64,000 nucleotides of DNA from Cristatella mucedo (taxonomy: Eukaryota > Bryozoa > Phylactolaemata > Cristatellidae). The stretch lies in assembly GCA_009760855.2 (NCBI GenBank), contig WPIO01000034.1:4027001-4091000 (forward strand), written 5' to 3'. Made by a program: the position numbers and the translations under genes. This document shows, in pieces, positions 34,342-44,400 of the stretch (the first letter of the stretch is position 1; the number at the start of each line of letters is the position of its first letter). The notes beneath the pieces were generated by a model, which did no database searches, was not told where the DNA came from, and worked only from the letters and a program-made list of their open reading frames with translations.

Positions 34342-34845
34342 TGTGCGTGTTTGTGTGTATGTGTGTGCATGTGAGTAGCTCATGGAGCCACGTGACTGCC
34401 TTGACGTCAGGCAGATGCCTGCTACGTGCCGGCTGCAATGTGCACTACGCGACGGCTCTTGTGACCGCAGGTGGTGGAGTGCTTGCCCACACCATTCTCG
34501 GCATCGACTACAGCGATGCAAGCGGCGACATACGCTTCCTCGTGCTCGACCCACACTACACGGGTGGAGAGGATTTGAAGGTCATCCAGGACAAGGTACG
34601 CGCAAGGCTCGCTGCTCCGAGCGCATGCACCCCGGCGGCTGCCGAAGCGGAGCAGCGTTGCTCGGGCAAGCGTCCGTCTGCTTGTCTGGGGGCGCACTCG
34701 ACTCGGCAGCAAGGCTCTGCGTGACTCGGCAGCAGCGTGTCGTCGTTTGCTTTCGCAGGGCTGGTGCTCGTGGAAAGGACCGGGCTTCTGGGACCCCGCC
34801 GCTCACTACAACCTCTGCATGCCACAGCGACCGCTCGCTGTGTGA
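23344..34845 (+). CDS. UFSP2: UFM1-specific protease 2 (exons joined; N-terminus incomplete)
   Basis: UFSP2 is a C78-family cysteine peptidase that matures pro-UFM1 and removes UFM1 from conjugates, mainly at the ER. Exons: 23344-23618 (tentative), 27837-27985, 28106-28208, 31181-31312 (donor uncertain), 31668-31846, 32925-33023, 34117-34219, 34471-34595, 34759-34845. Phases agree from 27837 onward. The later exons give the family signature in order: [13 protein letters not shown], then YAYHHYLQD (oxyanion-side Tyr) and [11 protein letters not shown] (catalytic Cys, codon 31754-31756). Next come [41 protein letters not shown] (catalytic Asp 34548-34550 and His 34554-34556), and [21 protein letters not shown] before TGA. 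All catalytic residues are present, so an active enzyme is expected. Missing: the initiator and one exon between 23618 and 27837. Introns hold SINE, LINE and repeat Y copies. Confidence 0.9.
24050..24113. repeat. 21-bp tandem repeat, three copies
   Basis: gtgcatgtcacgtgataatc recurs with period 21 (AGTGCATGTCACGTGATAATC, CTGTGCATGTCACGTG.., CCGTGCATGTCAC). Each full unit has a CACGTG E-box. It sits in a UFSP2 intron. Confidence 0.85.
24324..24734 (+). repeat. Dispersed repeat Y, copy 2, with CT expansion
   Basis: It is homologous to 20263-20612 on both sides of a (CT)46 block at 24524-24615. In copy 1 the same place has only acctctctcctactcggcc, followed by CCT/ACT triplets. The microsatellite therefore grew inside the repeat after it was copied. 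Confidence 0.75.
24524..24615. repeat. (CT)46 microsatellite
   Basis: A pure CT array on the sense strand of a UFSP2 intron, inside repeat Y. Confidence 0.95.
24795..24945 (-). mobile_element. tRNA-headed SINE, family B
   Basis: On the minus strand the B box GGGTTCGAATCCTGC is followed by AGTGGGCAATCCTCCATCGCATACC, GGCGGTGAAAGCC, GAGGCTCTTTTGTCG and the tail AGCTGTTAAATCAGCTAATTAAC. Confidence 0.7.
25268..25758. mobile_element. Possible Tigger/pogo-like MITE remnant
   Basis: The left edge gggttcccgggttacgaac and the right edge gttcgtaacttgggaccc are imperfect inverted repeats of about 18 bp. Related pieces (catgggtcatgaac, gacgaacgacccgtgttac) recur inside. The ends recall Tigger-type termini (CCCCGGGTTACGAAC). 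I see no transposase and no clear TA duplication. Confidence 0.4.
25846..25936 (-). mobile_element. LINE 3' tail fragment
   Basis: aataataataataatgataataatgcacttgataaagcgccctcagagaacttaatctctttctaggcgctttacatttac is the reverse complement of the 33.9-kb LINE tail and its ATT end. Confidence 0.8.
26841..27088 (+). repeat. Arm 1 of a dispersed inverted pair
   Basis: The stretch from aaactggtccgacaatcgaatatttgtttagggtacc to cttgtatcccaacttgttg reappears reverse-complemented at 27483-27703. It includes gaaatgggatcggaagttctgacgacttcca and catatctacaaatacaaaatttaccgatc. It has no LINE tail at its 3' end. Confidence 0.75.
27408..27703 (-). mobile_element. Arm 2 of inverted pair, ending in the LINE tail
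   Basis: On the minus strand the arm-1 homologue runs into CCTTTGCAGCAAATGTAAGCTCCTAGAAAGAGATTGAGCTCTCTGAGGGCG and a short (ATT) end. This shows the unit is a retroposon using the LINE tail. The 5' part has no tRNA-type A/B boxes, so it is neither SINE A nor B. A 66-residue frame is conserved in part between arms ([13 protein letters not shown]). Confidence 0.6.
27986..28045. repeat. 19-bp tandem repeat directly after a splice donor
   Basis: ctggcattcccggtgatcc occurs twice, followed by a truncated third copy ctggcatttctg. The array begins about 15 bases after the GTCGGT donor of the 27837-27985 UFSP2 exon, in a 120-bp intron. Confidence 0.8.
29440..29880 (+). repeat. Dispersed repeat X, copy 2
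   Basis: Its segments are ggctgataagcagatg..attctcacc, cagctgaacagctgga..ttcagcctcctcatgccctcgggtcct, acattaaattagctg and gagctgaagtctac..gcctttgcaccgaaagccgctcaga. They match repeat X at 16.5-17.3 kb in the same order. The frame inside it (29573-29941) has a hydrophobic [19 protein letters not shown] run, which probably comes from ATC/GTC/CTT low complexity. Confidence 0.55.
30142..30245 (-). mobile_element. LINE 3' tail fragment
   Basis: aataataacacatttgtatagcgccccccgaaagctcgatctctttctaggtacttggcacatgctgcagaagaagcatggtcgaatggttagtgg is the minus-strand tail. It continues into the same gaatggttagtggtagc stretch found at 20.7 and 52.98 kb. Confidence 0.75.
31668..31846 (+). CDS. UFSP2: UFSP2 catalytic-cysteine exon, followed by a GC donor
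   Basis: 59 whole codons plus two leading bases. It encodes the YAYHHYLQD and [11 protein letters not shown] motifs and ends ..VPTHRQIQE. The protein continues ALVAVGDK at 32925, after gtgttgtgttgcag. To keep this reading the intron must begin directly after GAG with GCACGT. No GT lies at the boundary, so this is a GC-AG intron. Confidence 0.85.
33262..33933 (+). mobile_element. CR1/L2-like LINE, best 3' copy in the window
   Basis: An unbroken 175-codon reading from 33287 gives the C-terminal part of a non-LTR reverse-transcriptase ORF. It runs through [46 protein letters not shown] and [16 protein letters not shown]. The 3' end is GCAAATGTAAAGCGCCTAGAAAGAGATTAAGTTCTCTGAGGACGCTTTATCAAGTGCATT plus (ATT)n. 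It is 5'-truncated and inserted in a UFSP2 intron. Its tail is shared with many other fragments and with SINE family A. Confidence 0.85.
34301..34372. repeat. (GT)n microsatellite
   Basis: A GT array with GTTTGTGTGC variants, lying 80 bases after the 34117-34219 UFSP2 exon donor. Confidence 0.9.
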
Positions 34846-35640
34846 GCAGGAGGCTACAGTGCCCGGCAGCGGCAGCAGCCCGGCGCTGCCCGTGAGTCGC
34901 CCGTTGCGAGGCTCAGCGGCCGGAGGTCTATGCGGATGAGGTCTAGTCAGTCAATGTGCCAACGGGCGCCATGAGCGCTGCTGTGGTCGGAGAGGATTTT
35001 TATGGTTATTACCTAACGTCTATGTTTATAAATGCCCACTCCCCCGACTCCAAAGTAATGCAAAAAACCAAGCAAATTGCTCTTGAAATCAATAAGAACT
35101 GTCGAGACCTGCAGTACTCCGTCAAAGTACTACAAGCTGTCCTAAGAATAGTTTGCATTCGAAAATACAAAACAAATACAAATGATGTCATGAATTACTC
35201 GAGAATGCATGTAGAGCGCCTCCAGTTCAGTTCTTGGAAAATGCTTATGTTTCCCCTTCCCCCATGATATTCGAGCGCTCATTACAAGTGCTTCGCTTTA
35301 ATGTCCGAGCAACTGATATGCTGATTTGGGGGGGTCCAAGTGACGAACGTACTTGTGTTCAAGTTCAAAATAAGGATAGGGCATATTGTATCGGCTCTCC
35401 TTACTGTCAAAGCTTACATCATTTCATTCTTTTTTACCCAATTTGAACTAAGATAACCCCTGCTTTTCGACTGCTTTTACGGCGTACCGCGATTATTTAT
35501 ATTCTAGCGACAATAATATAGCAATAATCACTCTTATAACTACTGTTACTGCCTTACTGTTGCCATGTACCTGACGTTGTGGGTGATCGGAAAAGCAGTC
35601 TCACTCTACCTAGTCATGTCGAAATACTGAAGTTAAGATG
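34846..35640. other. Presumed UFSP2 3' region; no gene recognised
   Basis: Unique sequence after the UFSP2 stop. A frame at 34956-35267 is open for 103 codons without any recognisable domain. Confidence 0.4.
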
Positions 35641-35749
35641 CAGCTGGCCAGGGTAACTCAAATTAAGCCTGACTTGAAGGGCAACCATTCCAGCCAGCAG
35701 GTTCAGCCCTTGGGCCGTCGGCTGCTGCCCGTCCGTGCGAGGGCACGAA

Positions 35750-36440
35750 GATGCTATGCTACGCATGGTGCAGCAGTTCAGCTAGGTCTGAAGGCGCCAA
35801 GCCGTGGTGTGGGTCAGCACAAGAACTTGACTCTTTATACATTGATCAACCGGAAGCCATCGAAACTCTTTCAGCAAAGAAGGCACACGGTCGAACCTAT
35901 GGAATCGGTTAATTAGCCTTCCAGCTATATTCGTCGCCAGCTGCATTGGCCTAGTGGCTGTTTTTGGTAGCCCAGACAAAATAGAATTGCAGTAATCCAG
36001 CCGAGACAGAACCAGCCAGCTAATTAAATATTTTACAAGCCACCGTGGGAGACAGTGCCTAATTTCAGGTAGGGATCGTACGCTCGGTGGCTAAATGTGG
36101 AAGTAGTCTTAATAATAATAAAAAATAATAAATACTAGCTGATTTAGCAGCCTTTTTTGTATAGCGACAGAAGAGCCTTTAAGGCTATCACCACAGCTTG
36201 CAGAGGCAATAAAGGATCGCCCACCGCAGGATTCGAGCCCACGACATCGGGACCGAGGTCGTGAAAAGCAACCGCCTTACCTAGTGTGCCATCACGGCTC
36301 ACCCCAAGCCTTCTTAACGAAGCTTTCAAAACTTAGACAGCTGTCGAAGATGACACCTAAATTACAAGCATACGGTGATGGTTGCACAACAGCACCACCT
36401 ATTACAAGAGCCAAGTCATCTAGCCCAGCAACAAGCACAG
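35750..36440 (-). mobile_element. Second LINE lineage, RT fragment split by a SINE
   Basis: On the minus strand, 36440-36310 encodes a reverse-transcriptase-type segment (ACNLGVIFDSCLSFESF). After a SINE B insertion it resumes at about 36080 with IRHCLPRWLVKYLISWLVLSRLDYCNSILSGLPK, then LLKEFRWLPVDQCIKSQVLVL. The SRLDYCN..L.GLPK..LQL motif is typical of CR1/L2-like elements. The sequence clearly differs from the 33.3-kb copy. It is inactive. Confidence 0.8.
36125..36308 (-). mobile_element. tRNA-headed SINE, family B, inserted in a LINE
   Basis: Minus strand: GTGAGCCGTGATGGCACACTAGG head, GGGCTCGAATCCTGC B box, GCGGTGGGCGATCCTTTATTGCC, AAGGCTCTTCTGTCGCTATACAAAAAAGGCTGCTAAATCAGCTAG, then a TATTATTTTTTATTATTATT end. 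It is almost identical to the copy at 14785-14952. Confidence 0.8.
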
Positions 36441-37009
36441 GTTAGGTCCTCTTGAGTAGTGATGCCCTGCAGGCATCGGCAGCCCACCGACCGCTAAAGC
36501 GATTCAGCGAATGTGGTTTTCCTAACGCCCCAACAAACCGGCCAGTCTTCGAAAGCTAGCTTCAAAGTTTCATCCGGTATGCAAGTCGAAAATGGCTGCC
36601 GGCTTACGATTTCCGGCCAGTCAATGAGACAAAAGATCGCTACTCACCATAGAGGTAAATTAGCTGCCGAGTTTTTGCCGAGAAAAATGTCTGGTTGCGG
36701 GCAGATCGACTAGCAATAATACTGCGAATCGCGGCCAGTACTTGCTTGACGGCCAAATCCCATCGACAGGGCCCACCACTGTAGTCGGAGTTCCTCTGGT
36801 GCCAGTCGTCCGACGTGGCCCTGTTTCCTGTTTACTCAGCTGCCGAGCGAATGCAGGCTCGCGAAGTCGCCTATAGCTAGGGCCGGACGTAATCTTTGGC
36901 AGAAAGAACAAACCCTCGAGTTTGTCATGCGAATGAGCTGTTTATCGGCCAAGAAGGCACTCTTCGGCTCATCATGTGTATCAGAGTGCGCCGTGTGTGG
37001 TGTGCACCG

Positions 37010-37152
37010 AGCTGGTTTGGTCTAGCGGTTAAGGTGCTCGCCCCGATCAAGGTCTGACTGAGGGTGTGGGCTCGAGCCCCGAGGCATATGTGAAGCGCCT
37101 GAATAGAGATTAAGTTCTCTTGGGGCGCTATATAAATGAATTATATTTATTT
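37010..37152 (+). mobile_element. tRNA-headed SINE, family A (clearest copy)
   Basis: The A-box region TGGTTTGGTCTAGCGGTTAAGG and the B-box region GTGGGCTCGAGCCCCG are followed at once by GTGAAGCGCCTGAATAGAGATTAAGTTCTCTTGGGGCGCTATATAAATGA. This shows the family plan: a tRNA-like head joined directly to a LINE-type 3' tail with no separate body. Confidence 0.75.
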
Positions 37153-37390
37153 ATCACACTGCACGCAATAACACGAGGCATAGGCAAAACATTTGATGTT
37201 CCTGCGGGACAGACGTGCGTTTTGCTGCAGCAGGAGCTGCCAACTCCCCGGTAGATCTCACGACTTAATTTCATGGCTTATATTCGACAGCAATCGAGTC
37301 ATTCGGTACGTCTTATTACCCTTAGGTCAATAATGTCTTTCATGCTCCCCTATTCTTTCGATATTTGGTGGAATCAGTTAAGAACAAGCA

Positions 37391-37600
<210 letters not shown>

Positions 37601-38079
37601 TGTTGTCATGTTCAATCATTTAAAGCTGATGTAGTACTTGTTGATCAAGCGAGCCCTTCGACGCCACTATCGACGATTGATCAAAATTAAACTGATCAAG
37701 TCATTCGTTGAGGTACTTCGGGGGACCAGAAAAGTTGCCCTCGAACCAATCTTCAACAATGATTGCACCGCAGCAGGATTGTGTTGATGACTACGTAGTC
37801 GACAAGAATAATAGAAACGGCCAAATTGCATTCGGAAGGAGCCGAAGAATCGGTATCACGGAGAAATCAGCGAAACCTGTTGGGCGGAGCTCTTTTGCCG
37901 CGAATCCACTATCACCCGAGCTTTCTTTTTAAGATCCGCGGGAAGCAGAACAGCTTTCAAGAGCTCATTAGGGGGGTTATTGGTCATCTGTGGCAGAGGT
38001 ATATGAGCCACACAAGGGCGTGGCGGTGGAGGGGCAGCTGCACGGTATAGCCTACCTTCATAGCGATGAGGAGATAATA

Positions 38080-38430
38080 AAAACAATAATGCACTCGATA
38101 AAGCGCCCCCATAGAACTTAATCTCTTTCTAGGCGCTTTACATTTGCTGCAAAGGTAAATACAATTGAATGGTGAGTAATATCATACTTGATAAACAAAT
38201 AAAATGAATAACATGGTTAGGGGTGACATACACAGGGTCAGCATGCAAATGTGGTTAGTGGCAGCATGCACAGTGTCAGCACGCATAAGCACATGAAGGA
38301 CGAATCGCAGGGACCCACTGATGGCTGTCCTAAATAGGTGTTTTTAAGTTCTTTTTAAATGTGATAAAGTCAGTGGATGTTCTGACACAAGTCGGGAGGG
38401 AGTTCCAAGAGATGGCTAGAAGGCAGGGAA
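38080..38430 (-). mobile_element. CR1/L2-like LINE, 3' fragment
   Basis: On the minus strand the C-terminal LINE remnant (..actcccTcccgacttgtgtcagaacatc..) precedes the 3' UTR-like ACCCCTAACCATGTTATTCATTTTATTTG segment and the tail AAAGCGCCTAGAAAGAGATTAAGTTCTATGGGGGCGCTTTATCGAGTGCATTATT. Confidence 0.8.
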
Positions 38431-39000
38431 TGACAGTCCGAAATATTAATGCAGCCCATTTAGCCATTCTTTTATATACCCACTTAGCCCCTCCCTGGAG
38501 GGAGGCGCGACCTACATTTTTCGGCAGATCACCGAGCTTCTAGAAAGACAGACAGGCGATCAGGTTTAGATAAAACTTATAGAGGCTTCTCATCTGGCGC
38601 GAGAAGATTTGAGATGTTAATGCAGTGGGGTGTAACCAATTTTTTTAACGGGGCTTAAAAGGTAGCCAGAGCCGCAAGAGCGTTCGTGGTGAGTTTCGAG
38701 AAGGGAGAAGTTCTTTCATCTGAAAATAATGTCTTCGAAGTTGCTGAGGACGTAACTCTTTTTTATAAGATCCAGGAAAGCGTGCTCCGAGGTGCAAAAC
38801 ATCAGATTCCAATTGGGTGCACACACAATTTCTTTTAGCGAGCTGACTCGAGCGAGGCTTCCGGATCTTCCGAAAGTCGCTAGGAAGGAAGTAAAATATT
38901 TGTACGCATTGTACGTCACGCGACTTCGACTCAGGTGTCTTGCCTGCGGGTTGCCGTTGCAAGAGGCGTTGCCGGTTGGGGGCACTTCCTCAGACCTCTG

Positions 39001-39141
39001 TGCCGGCAAGACAGCTATAGAAATAGCCGGATATTATATGCCGGCTGTTTCTATAATATATATATACATAAATAGAAAATATAATATATAATTATTCGTT
39101 ATATACTATTATTACAATATATATGCCGGCAAGACAGCTAT
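39001..39141. repeat. AT-rich insert between 18-bp direct repeats
   Basis: tgccggcaagacagctat occurs perfectly at 39001-39018 and 39124-39141. It flanks 105 bp of AT-rich sequence that starts with an inverted piece (agaaatagccggatattatatgccggctgtttct). The flanks could be a target-site duplication or a tandem duplication. Confidence 0.7.
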
Positions 39142-39387
39142 GTGTAGCCGCGAAACATTCGGCGTCCGTTGCTGGAGTGATATTCTTGTTAGGGGGGTGT
39201 TATTTTCCGAGTTGCTCAATAAGTAAATCTCTTTAGTTAAGGTTTTCGGAGGCCTGTGGCCGAGCGACGTACTGCTACGGACTTTCCGAATAGCAGGGGG
39301 ACGAATTTCTTCCTCCAGCTGACAAACCAGCAGTGCGAACCAACGGGAAATTTCCCAAAAATTGTAATAGCCAAGTTAACAGTTAAG

Positions 39388-39540
39388 GGCCATGGTAGCC
39401 CAGGAGGCAAAGTGCTGGCTCTTTTTCGAACCCTGAAGTTAGCGATACTTTATTGCCAACTTCAAGAGGTGGCGACAGCCTTCAGGGCTCTTCTGCCTAA
39501 ATACAAAATGAGGCTACTAAAACAGCTCGTATTTTATTAT
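39388..39540 (+). mobile_element. tRNA-headed SINE, family B
   Basis: ccatggtagcccaggaggcaaagtgc (A-box region), tttttcgaaccctgaag (B-box region), gatactttattgccaacttcaagaggtggcgac, agggctcttctgcc and aaatgaggctactaaaacagct follow the family B plan. Confidence 0.65.
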
Positions 39541-41177
39541 TTTTGGGGGAACAGTAAAGATATAGGGATAAATAGAGAGGGCCAAACAGCATTTGCCAGT
39601 AGCTTTCGATAAGTCTGAATAATGTGCCGCACTCCTCAAGGACGACCTTCAGCCCCTTGCCTATGGCAAAATCCTTGCTGCTATGTCCTTGCAGCTGAGC
39701 GAACCCTATGACAGTAGCACTAGGAAAATGGCTGCCTACTCCACACGAAGCTGCAAGCCGAGCAAAGAATAAATCCCTGGAAAGACTTCGAGCACCAGCT
39801 GCTTGGCTTCCGGTACAATATTTGCAGCTCCACCAAAAACAGTCAATAGAGGAAGGGGGAGGACAGCGCTGATTGCTTCGAGTTGACAAGCTACACGATT
39901 TAAGGAAAGGATTTAAGGGTGAGAAAAACCGAGGCTTTTCCAGTGGCTAACACACCAAAATAAGCAAACATCCAGAAGCAACACGACTGACAACAGCTTG
40001 AACGTCTAGAAGCACGGGTGTCGTGAGCTATAATCACAAATGGCCACAGCTGCCCTTGCGCCTTGTGAAGGTTCGATGGCTGAGATGTCTGCCCTCTTGC
40101 CATCTACGTTTGAACTAGAGCCATCGTTTGCTTACTCACTTCACTGAAGCTGGGTTGTTGCTCCAAAGAAAGGCAGAAGAAATTGGGAAGGAAAACCTTT
40201 TTGCTGACTCAAACGCCCCCATTCACAACAATCGCTAACGTCCAAGCTGCTCGAACCAACTGGACCGGTCTTGCTCGGCCCTATGTCAATGGCTCGGGTC
40301 GAACCGTTCGATGTGACGTCTATGTCCCACGAAAAGAAGCCTACCGACGCCAGTACTACCATTCTCGATTTAAAGCCTTGGTCATCGCAAGCAGTCATAG
40401 TATGTCATCGCACACAAATTGGCATGCTGACTTCCGATCGATTGCATCTCTCTCTCAGGGTCACTCTCCCCAGGGGTGCCCAAGTCGCTAGCACATTAGC
40501 AGCAGCCACTGTGCTAGCCTTGAGCTCAATGTGCTTTACTTACGATAAATGGTTTCATTCACAAGTGTTATGAACAGCTCATGCCTGATTGCAGTCACTG
40601 CATTATGTGGTACACGGCGAGCCAGCACATACCCATGTGCAGCAATGCTTCACAGCGGAGTAGCAGGACAAAGCCATCGAATGGATACACTGCAAGGCGT
40701 CCTTAAGGCAGGCTGAGCAGGCGCTGCGCAGCAGGCAGCACGGCACAAATAATGACGCTACCATATACGTATCAAGCCATCGAGTATATGTCACAGCAAC
40801 TGCCGAGCTGCCTGGCCGTTCGACAGGTCCCGTGGGGCTGCCGCGCGACAGCTCCGCTCGCAGCGTGCCCCAAGCAGGGGGTGATCAAAAAGACAAAAAC
40901 GACAGTATGCCAAACCGGTCACAGGTCATGTTTCACGGCCACATTGCACACGGTGGCATAAATATGAAGGTCACACACACACACTGATCGGCTAGCAGGG
41001 AATGCCGTGACCACCAAAGGAGGAGGGGGTGGAGCTGCACACATTCGGCTGCAACGCGAGTAGAAAGCCTAGTACAGCCGCCGCGTCGTCCGGAAATGAT
41101 CCGGCATGGCCTCGCTCGAGGTCGTCACCGTAGCATGACAGCGCAGCTGCAGCAGCCACCAGGGTCACTGCCAACAC

Positions 41178-41318
41178 CTAAGTGCTCTCACTGAAGTTGA
41201 ACCAGCTCTCCTCCACAATGGCCTTCACCCTGCGCTCATACTCGCGCCGACTCTCCTGGTAGAGCTGTGCGGCCTGGTTGTTGGCAGGACTGTTCGGGTT
41301 AGGTTCATCAAGCAACGA
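41178..41318 (-). CDS. UBE2A: UBE2A distal last exon (short tail)
   Basis: 46 codons plus stop, after the acceptor gtgtgccgttgcag. It encodes [20 protein letters not shown] and onward to [13 protein letters not shown]. This is the usual end of the E2 fold with a seven-residue neutral to mildly acidic tail. It resembles the vertebrate form more than the proximal exon does ([18 protein letters not shown]). Confidence 0.9.
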   Translation of the reverse strand, partial: SLLDEPNPNSPANNQAAQLYQESRREYERRVKAIVEESWFNFSEST

Positions 41319-41412
41319 CTGCAACGGCACACATTTTGCCGAACTCATCATGACGGATCGGGCTGCTTCCGAAACAGCAAAAGACGCAGCGGCTCGGCCA
41401 AGATATGGGATG

Positions 41413-41498
<86 letters not shown>

Positions 41499-44400
41499 AA
41501 CGATGCCCACATAGACTGCTCCAGCCGACGACTGCAGGTGGCAGCCGCATCGAGCCAGTGCCAGCCAGCCTACCTACCTACGGTGCCACGGCGGCAGTGG
41601 CAGCTGCCGCGTCGGGTACTACGAGGTTGCCCCGCTGCCGCCCTCCTCTCCGTGGCTGTCGTCTGCATCGTCATCATCATCGTCGTTCCAGCTCTCGCTC
41701 ACTATCTGGGCCACCTTCCTCTCGTACTCTCGCCTGTTTTCCCTAAACAGCTGAGCTGCCTCATTGTTTGCCGGGCTATTAGGATTGGGATCGTGCAATA
41801 GTGACTAAAAAAAAGAGAAAATTGCAAAATATAGATATATGAAACAAGCCGCACTCGAGGAGCGCAGCACGCCGGAGGGCAGCCGTAAGTAATCGCTACA
41901 CGGATATTTGGCAGGAGGAAAGTGCACCCCGTGGGCACATGATCGATGACACTGAACTGTGGATGGGCGCCAAGAATCAAGCATGGCTTGAGGGGCACCG
42001 TCATGCCAAGCCGTGACGGCTCGCTGATGCTGATTCCACCCTTTGGAGTAACAGCCTCATGCCTAATGCTTCTCAGTTAATGAATGCCAGCGGGGGGGGG
42101 GGGGGGGGACTAAAATGCACAAGGTCCAAGAAAACCGTACGGTTGCGCACGACTTTGGTTCGTGCTGCCGTCATGGATAGCATAGTTACTGCTAGCACCT
42201 AGTCAATGGTCAAACGTTGCCAACGACAAGATGAATATTCTTCCAGCTGCTTCACAGAGCAGAATGCAACACCCGATACACCCAAGCTGTTAATGGTGTG
42301 TTTGCCTGCCGATTAACCTACCGATGTTCCCACAAGGCTTGAAACAGGAATCGTAGGCAGGCAGTCTTGCCAGGCTGACGATGAATGCCCGCAATGGCAC
42401 AGCAATAATTACACAGGGCCTTAAATCTGATTTTCTCAGACCTGTTAATAAGCTGATGTGAACGACATTTATTTGCTACTGCTAGCAGGCCATATCACTC
42501 ACAGATGTCATTATTGTAATGAACAAACAGTAAGAGTGAGCTAAGTTCAGTGTTTGTGAATTGGCTATTACCCCAAGAAGACCAGATGAAACAGCAGAGA
42601 GGGTAAGAAATGCATCTCTGTTATTTCTCAGTGTTTTGAGTGGCCCTACATGCTCTGCCTAAAGAATAACTTAGTGGTTGTCAGGCCGGCTATAACTCCG
42701 ATGGCACTACAGTGTACCAACTAAACCTCTGACTTGTTTGCTTTTAATGGCGACTTGGCTGAAAAAACAAACTGCCTGACCATAATAAAGGCTCTATAGA
42801 GATTCTTTAATACAAGAGATCAATCACCACTGACAGAGAGCAGCAGCCATCGTCTCTAGTTGATCACTCAATCTTGACTATTTGCAGACCCCCAAAAGCA
42901 GCCTTTCAAATTTCTTGCATCGAGCCCATCAACCAGTAAGTTGCCACAAGTTGCAGTAATCCATCACCTTTCAGATACCAAGTCCATCCACCAGAAAGTA
43001 GCCAAACGTGGCATTAATCTGTCACGTCAGGTAACAAAGCTTCCTTTATTTAAGATTTTTCTGATCTAATTTTGATTTGGTATTCAAGAAATCATCCCAC
43101 GTCATTGCTGGATGATTTCCACAATCATATCGATGGTCCAAATGACAACTTTCACATAGGCTGATGGTTTTCTCCGCTGGATCACGTGCATGGCTTCAGT
43201 CACAAAAAGGTCACACATTCAGTCAAATGGTATCCAAAAAGTCCAAGTATAACCACATTCTGCAATCTGACTCACATCTTACCAGTCTGCAGTCACGGTC
43301 CCTTTGGTATCTAAAACCACCTGAACTAATTTGAAATCATAGAACTTTGACCCTTGACATCGATGATGTCCATACAAAAATAACTCCCTCATCTATTCTG
43401 CTCAATCCTCTGTCCGACCTCACCTCAGAGGTAGAATGATACCACACGACACTAGCCAACTTTTCATGAGTTGGAACCAAAGGAAAAAGCACACCAAACG
43501 GCATCACCCAAGTGGACTATTATTTACTTCAGAGATTAACGAGCAAAGACTAATAAGTGCAAGCTTGCAAAAGCATATACAAAGCTCAGGATTAACGGTC
43601 CATCGACTGGCATGCAAAGACTATTGTAAGTAGCACCAATCCATCCTAGCTAGGGCCAAGTCTTGCTCCTATAAAAGCCCAATCGAACGACGGATACGCA
43701 ATCGAAAAATGCTGATATTGATCATCAACCATCTTAACCACTCCTAGGTGAGTACTTTAACCAGGCGATCCTTCTGGTAGATCTTTGTTCTTGTCGCCTT
43801 TGTTACTAAGATAGATAAAAGCAGAGAGTTCATCCTCAATGTAGCATCCCACTGTTTTCCTCCCCATCTCTTCCATGCTTTATCTCAACATACACTTTTA
43901 AGCTTGCCACCAGTGGCATCCTTGCAAAGTCCATCTCCATTTAAGAAGACTAATTAAAAGCTCTCTAGACCACCACAGAACAGGTACTCCCTCTAAGATG
44001 CATAGATCTGCTGCTCCCTTGCCTAACAAACATAATATACATGTAATTAGCCTCAGGTCTTGTCCCTGTATCCATCAAAAGGGCTGTTGTCAGGCAACCC
44101 GGAGAACTTGAGCAAACACCACTCAGTCCAGCTTGCTGCTCTTATACAAGACACTGGAAAATGTAGCTACAAACAAATTGAACTGTTACATCACAACTTA
44201 TAACCTGGCCAGTTCCAGAAACAACTAAAGCACCTCTGGGGCTACACAAATTAATCTGATCAGCTTTTCTTAATTTTTTTTTACAATACATGGTCAGCCT
44301 TTTAACTAAAGCACAGCCAGCCTTTAACTAAAGCAAGGTACTACCCGCTTTAGCTCAGTCGGCTTGTAGCGATGTTTTTTAAATCTAAAACGCTGCCCTG

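Larger units (their letters stand above)
38435..41177. other. Repeat-containing spacer downstream of UFSP2 and UBE2A
   Basis: Apart from the AT insert and the SINE there is no recognisable element. It includes the probable 3' UTR of UBE2A just below 41178. UFSP2 and UBE2A are convergent here. Confidence 0.4.

Noticed and set aside
34956-35267. 103-residue frame after UFSP2
   Set aside because: No signal, domain or splice context. The length is possible by chance in AT-moderate DNA.
36125-36308. tRNA gene on the minus strand
   Set aside because: A- and B-box-like elements are present, but the same block with a fixed 3' body repeats many times, so it is a SINE head.
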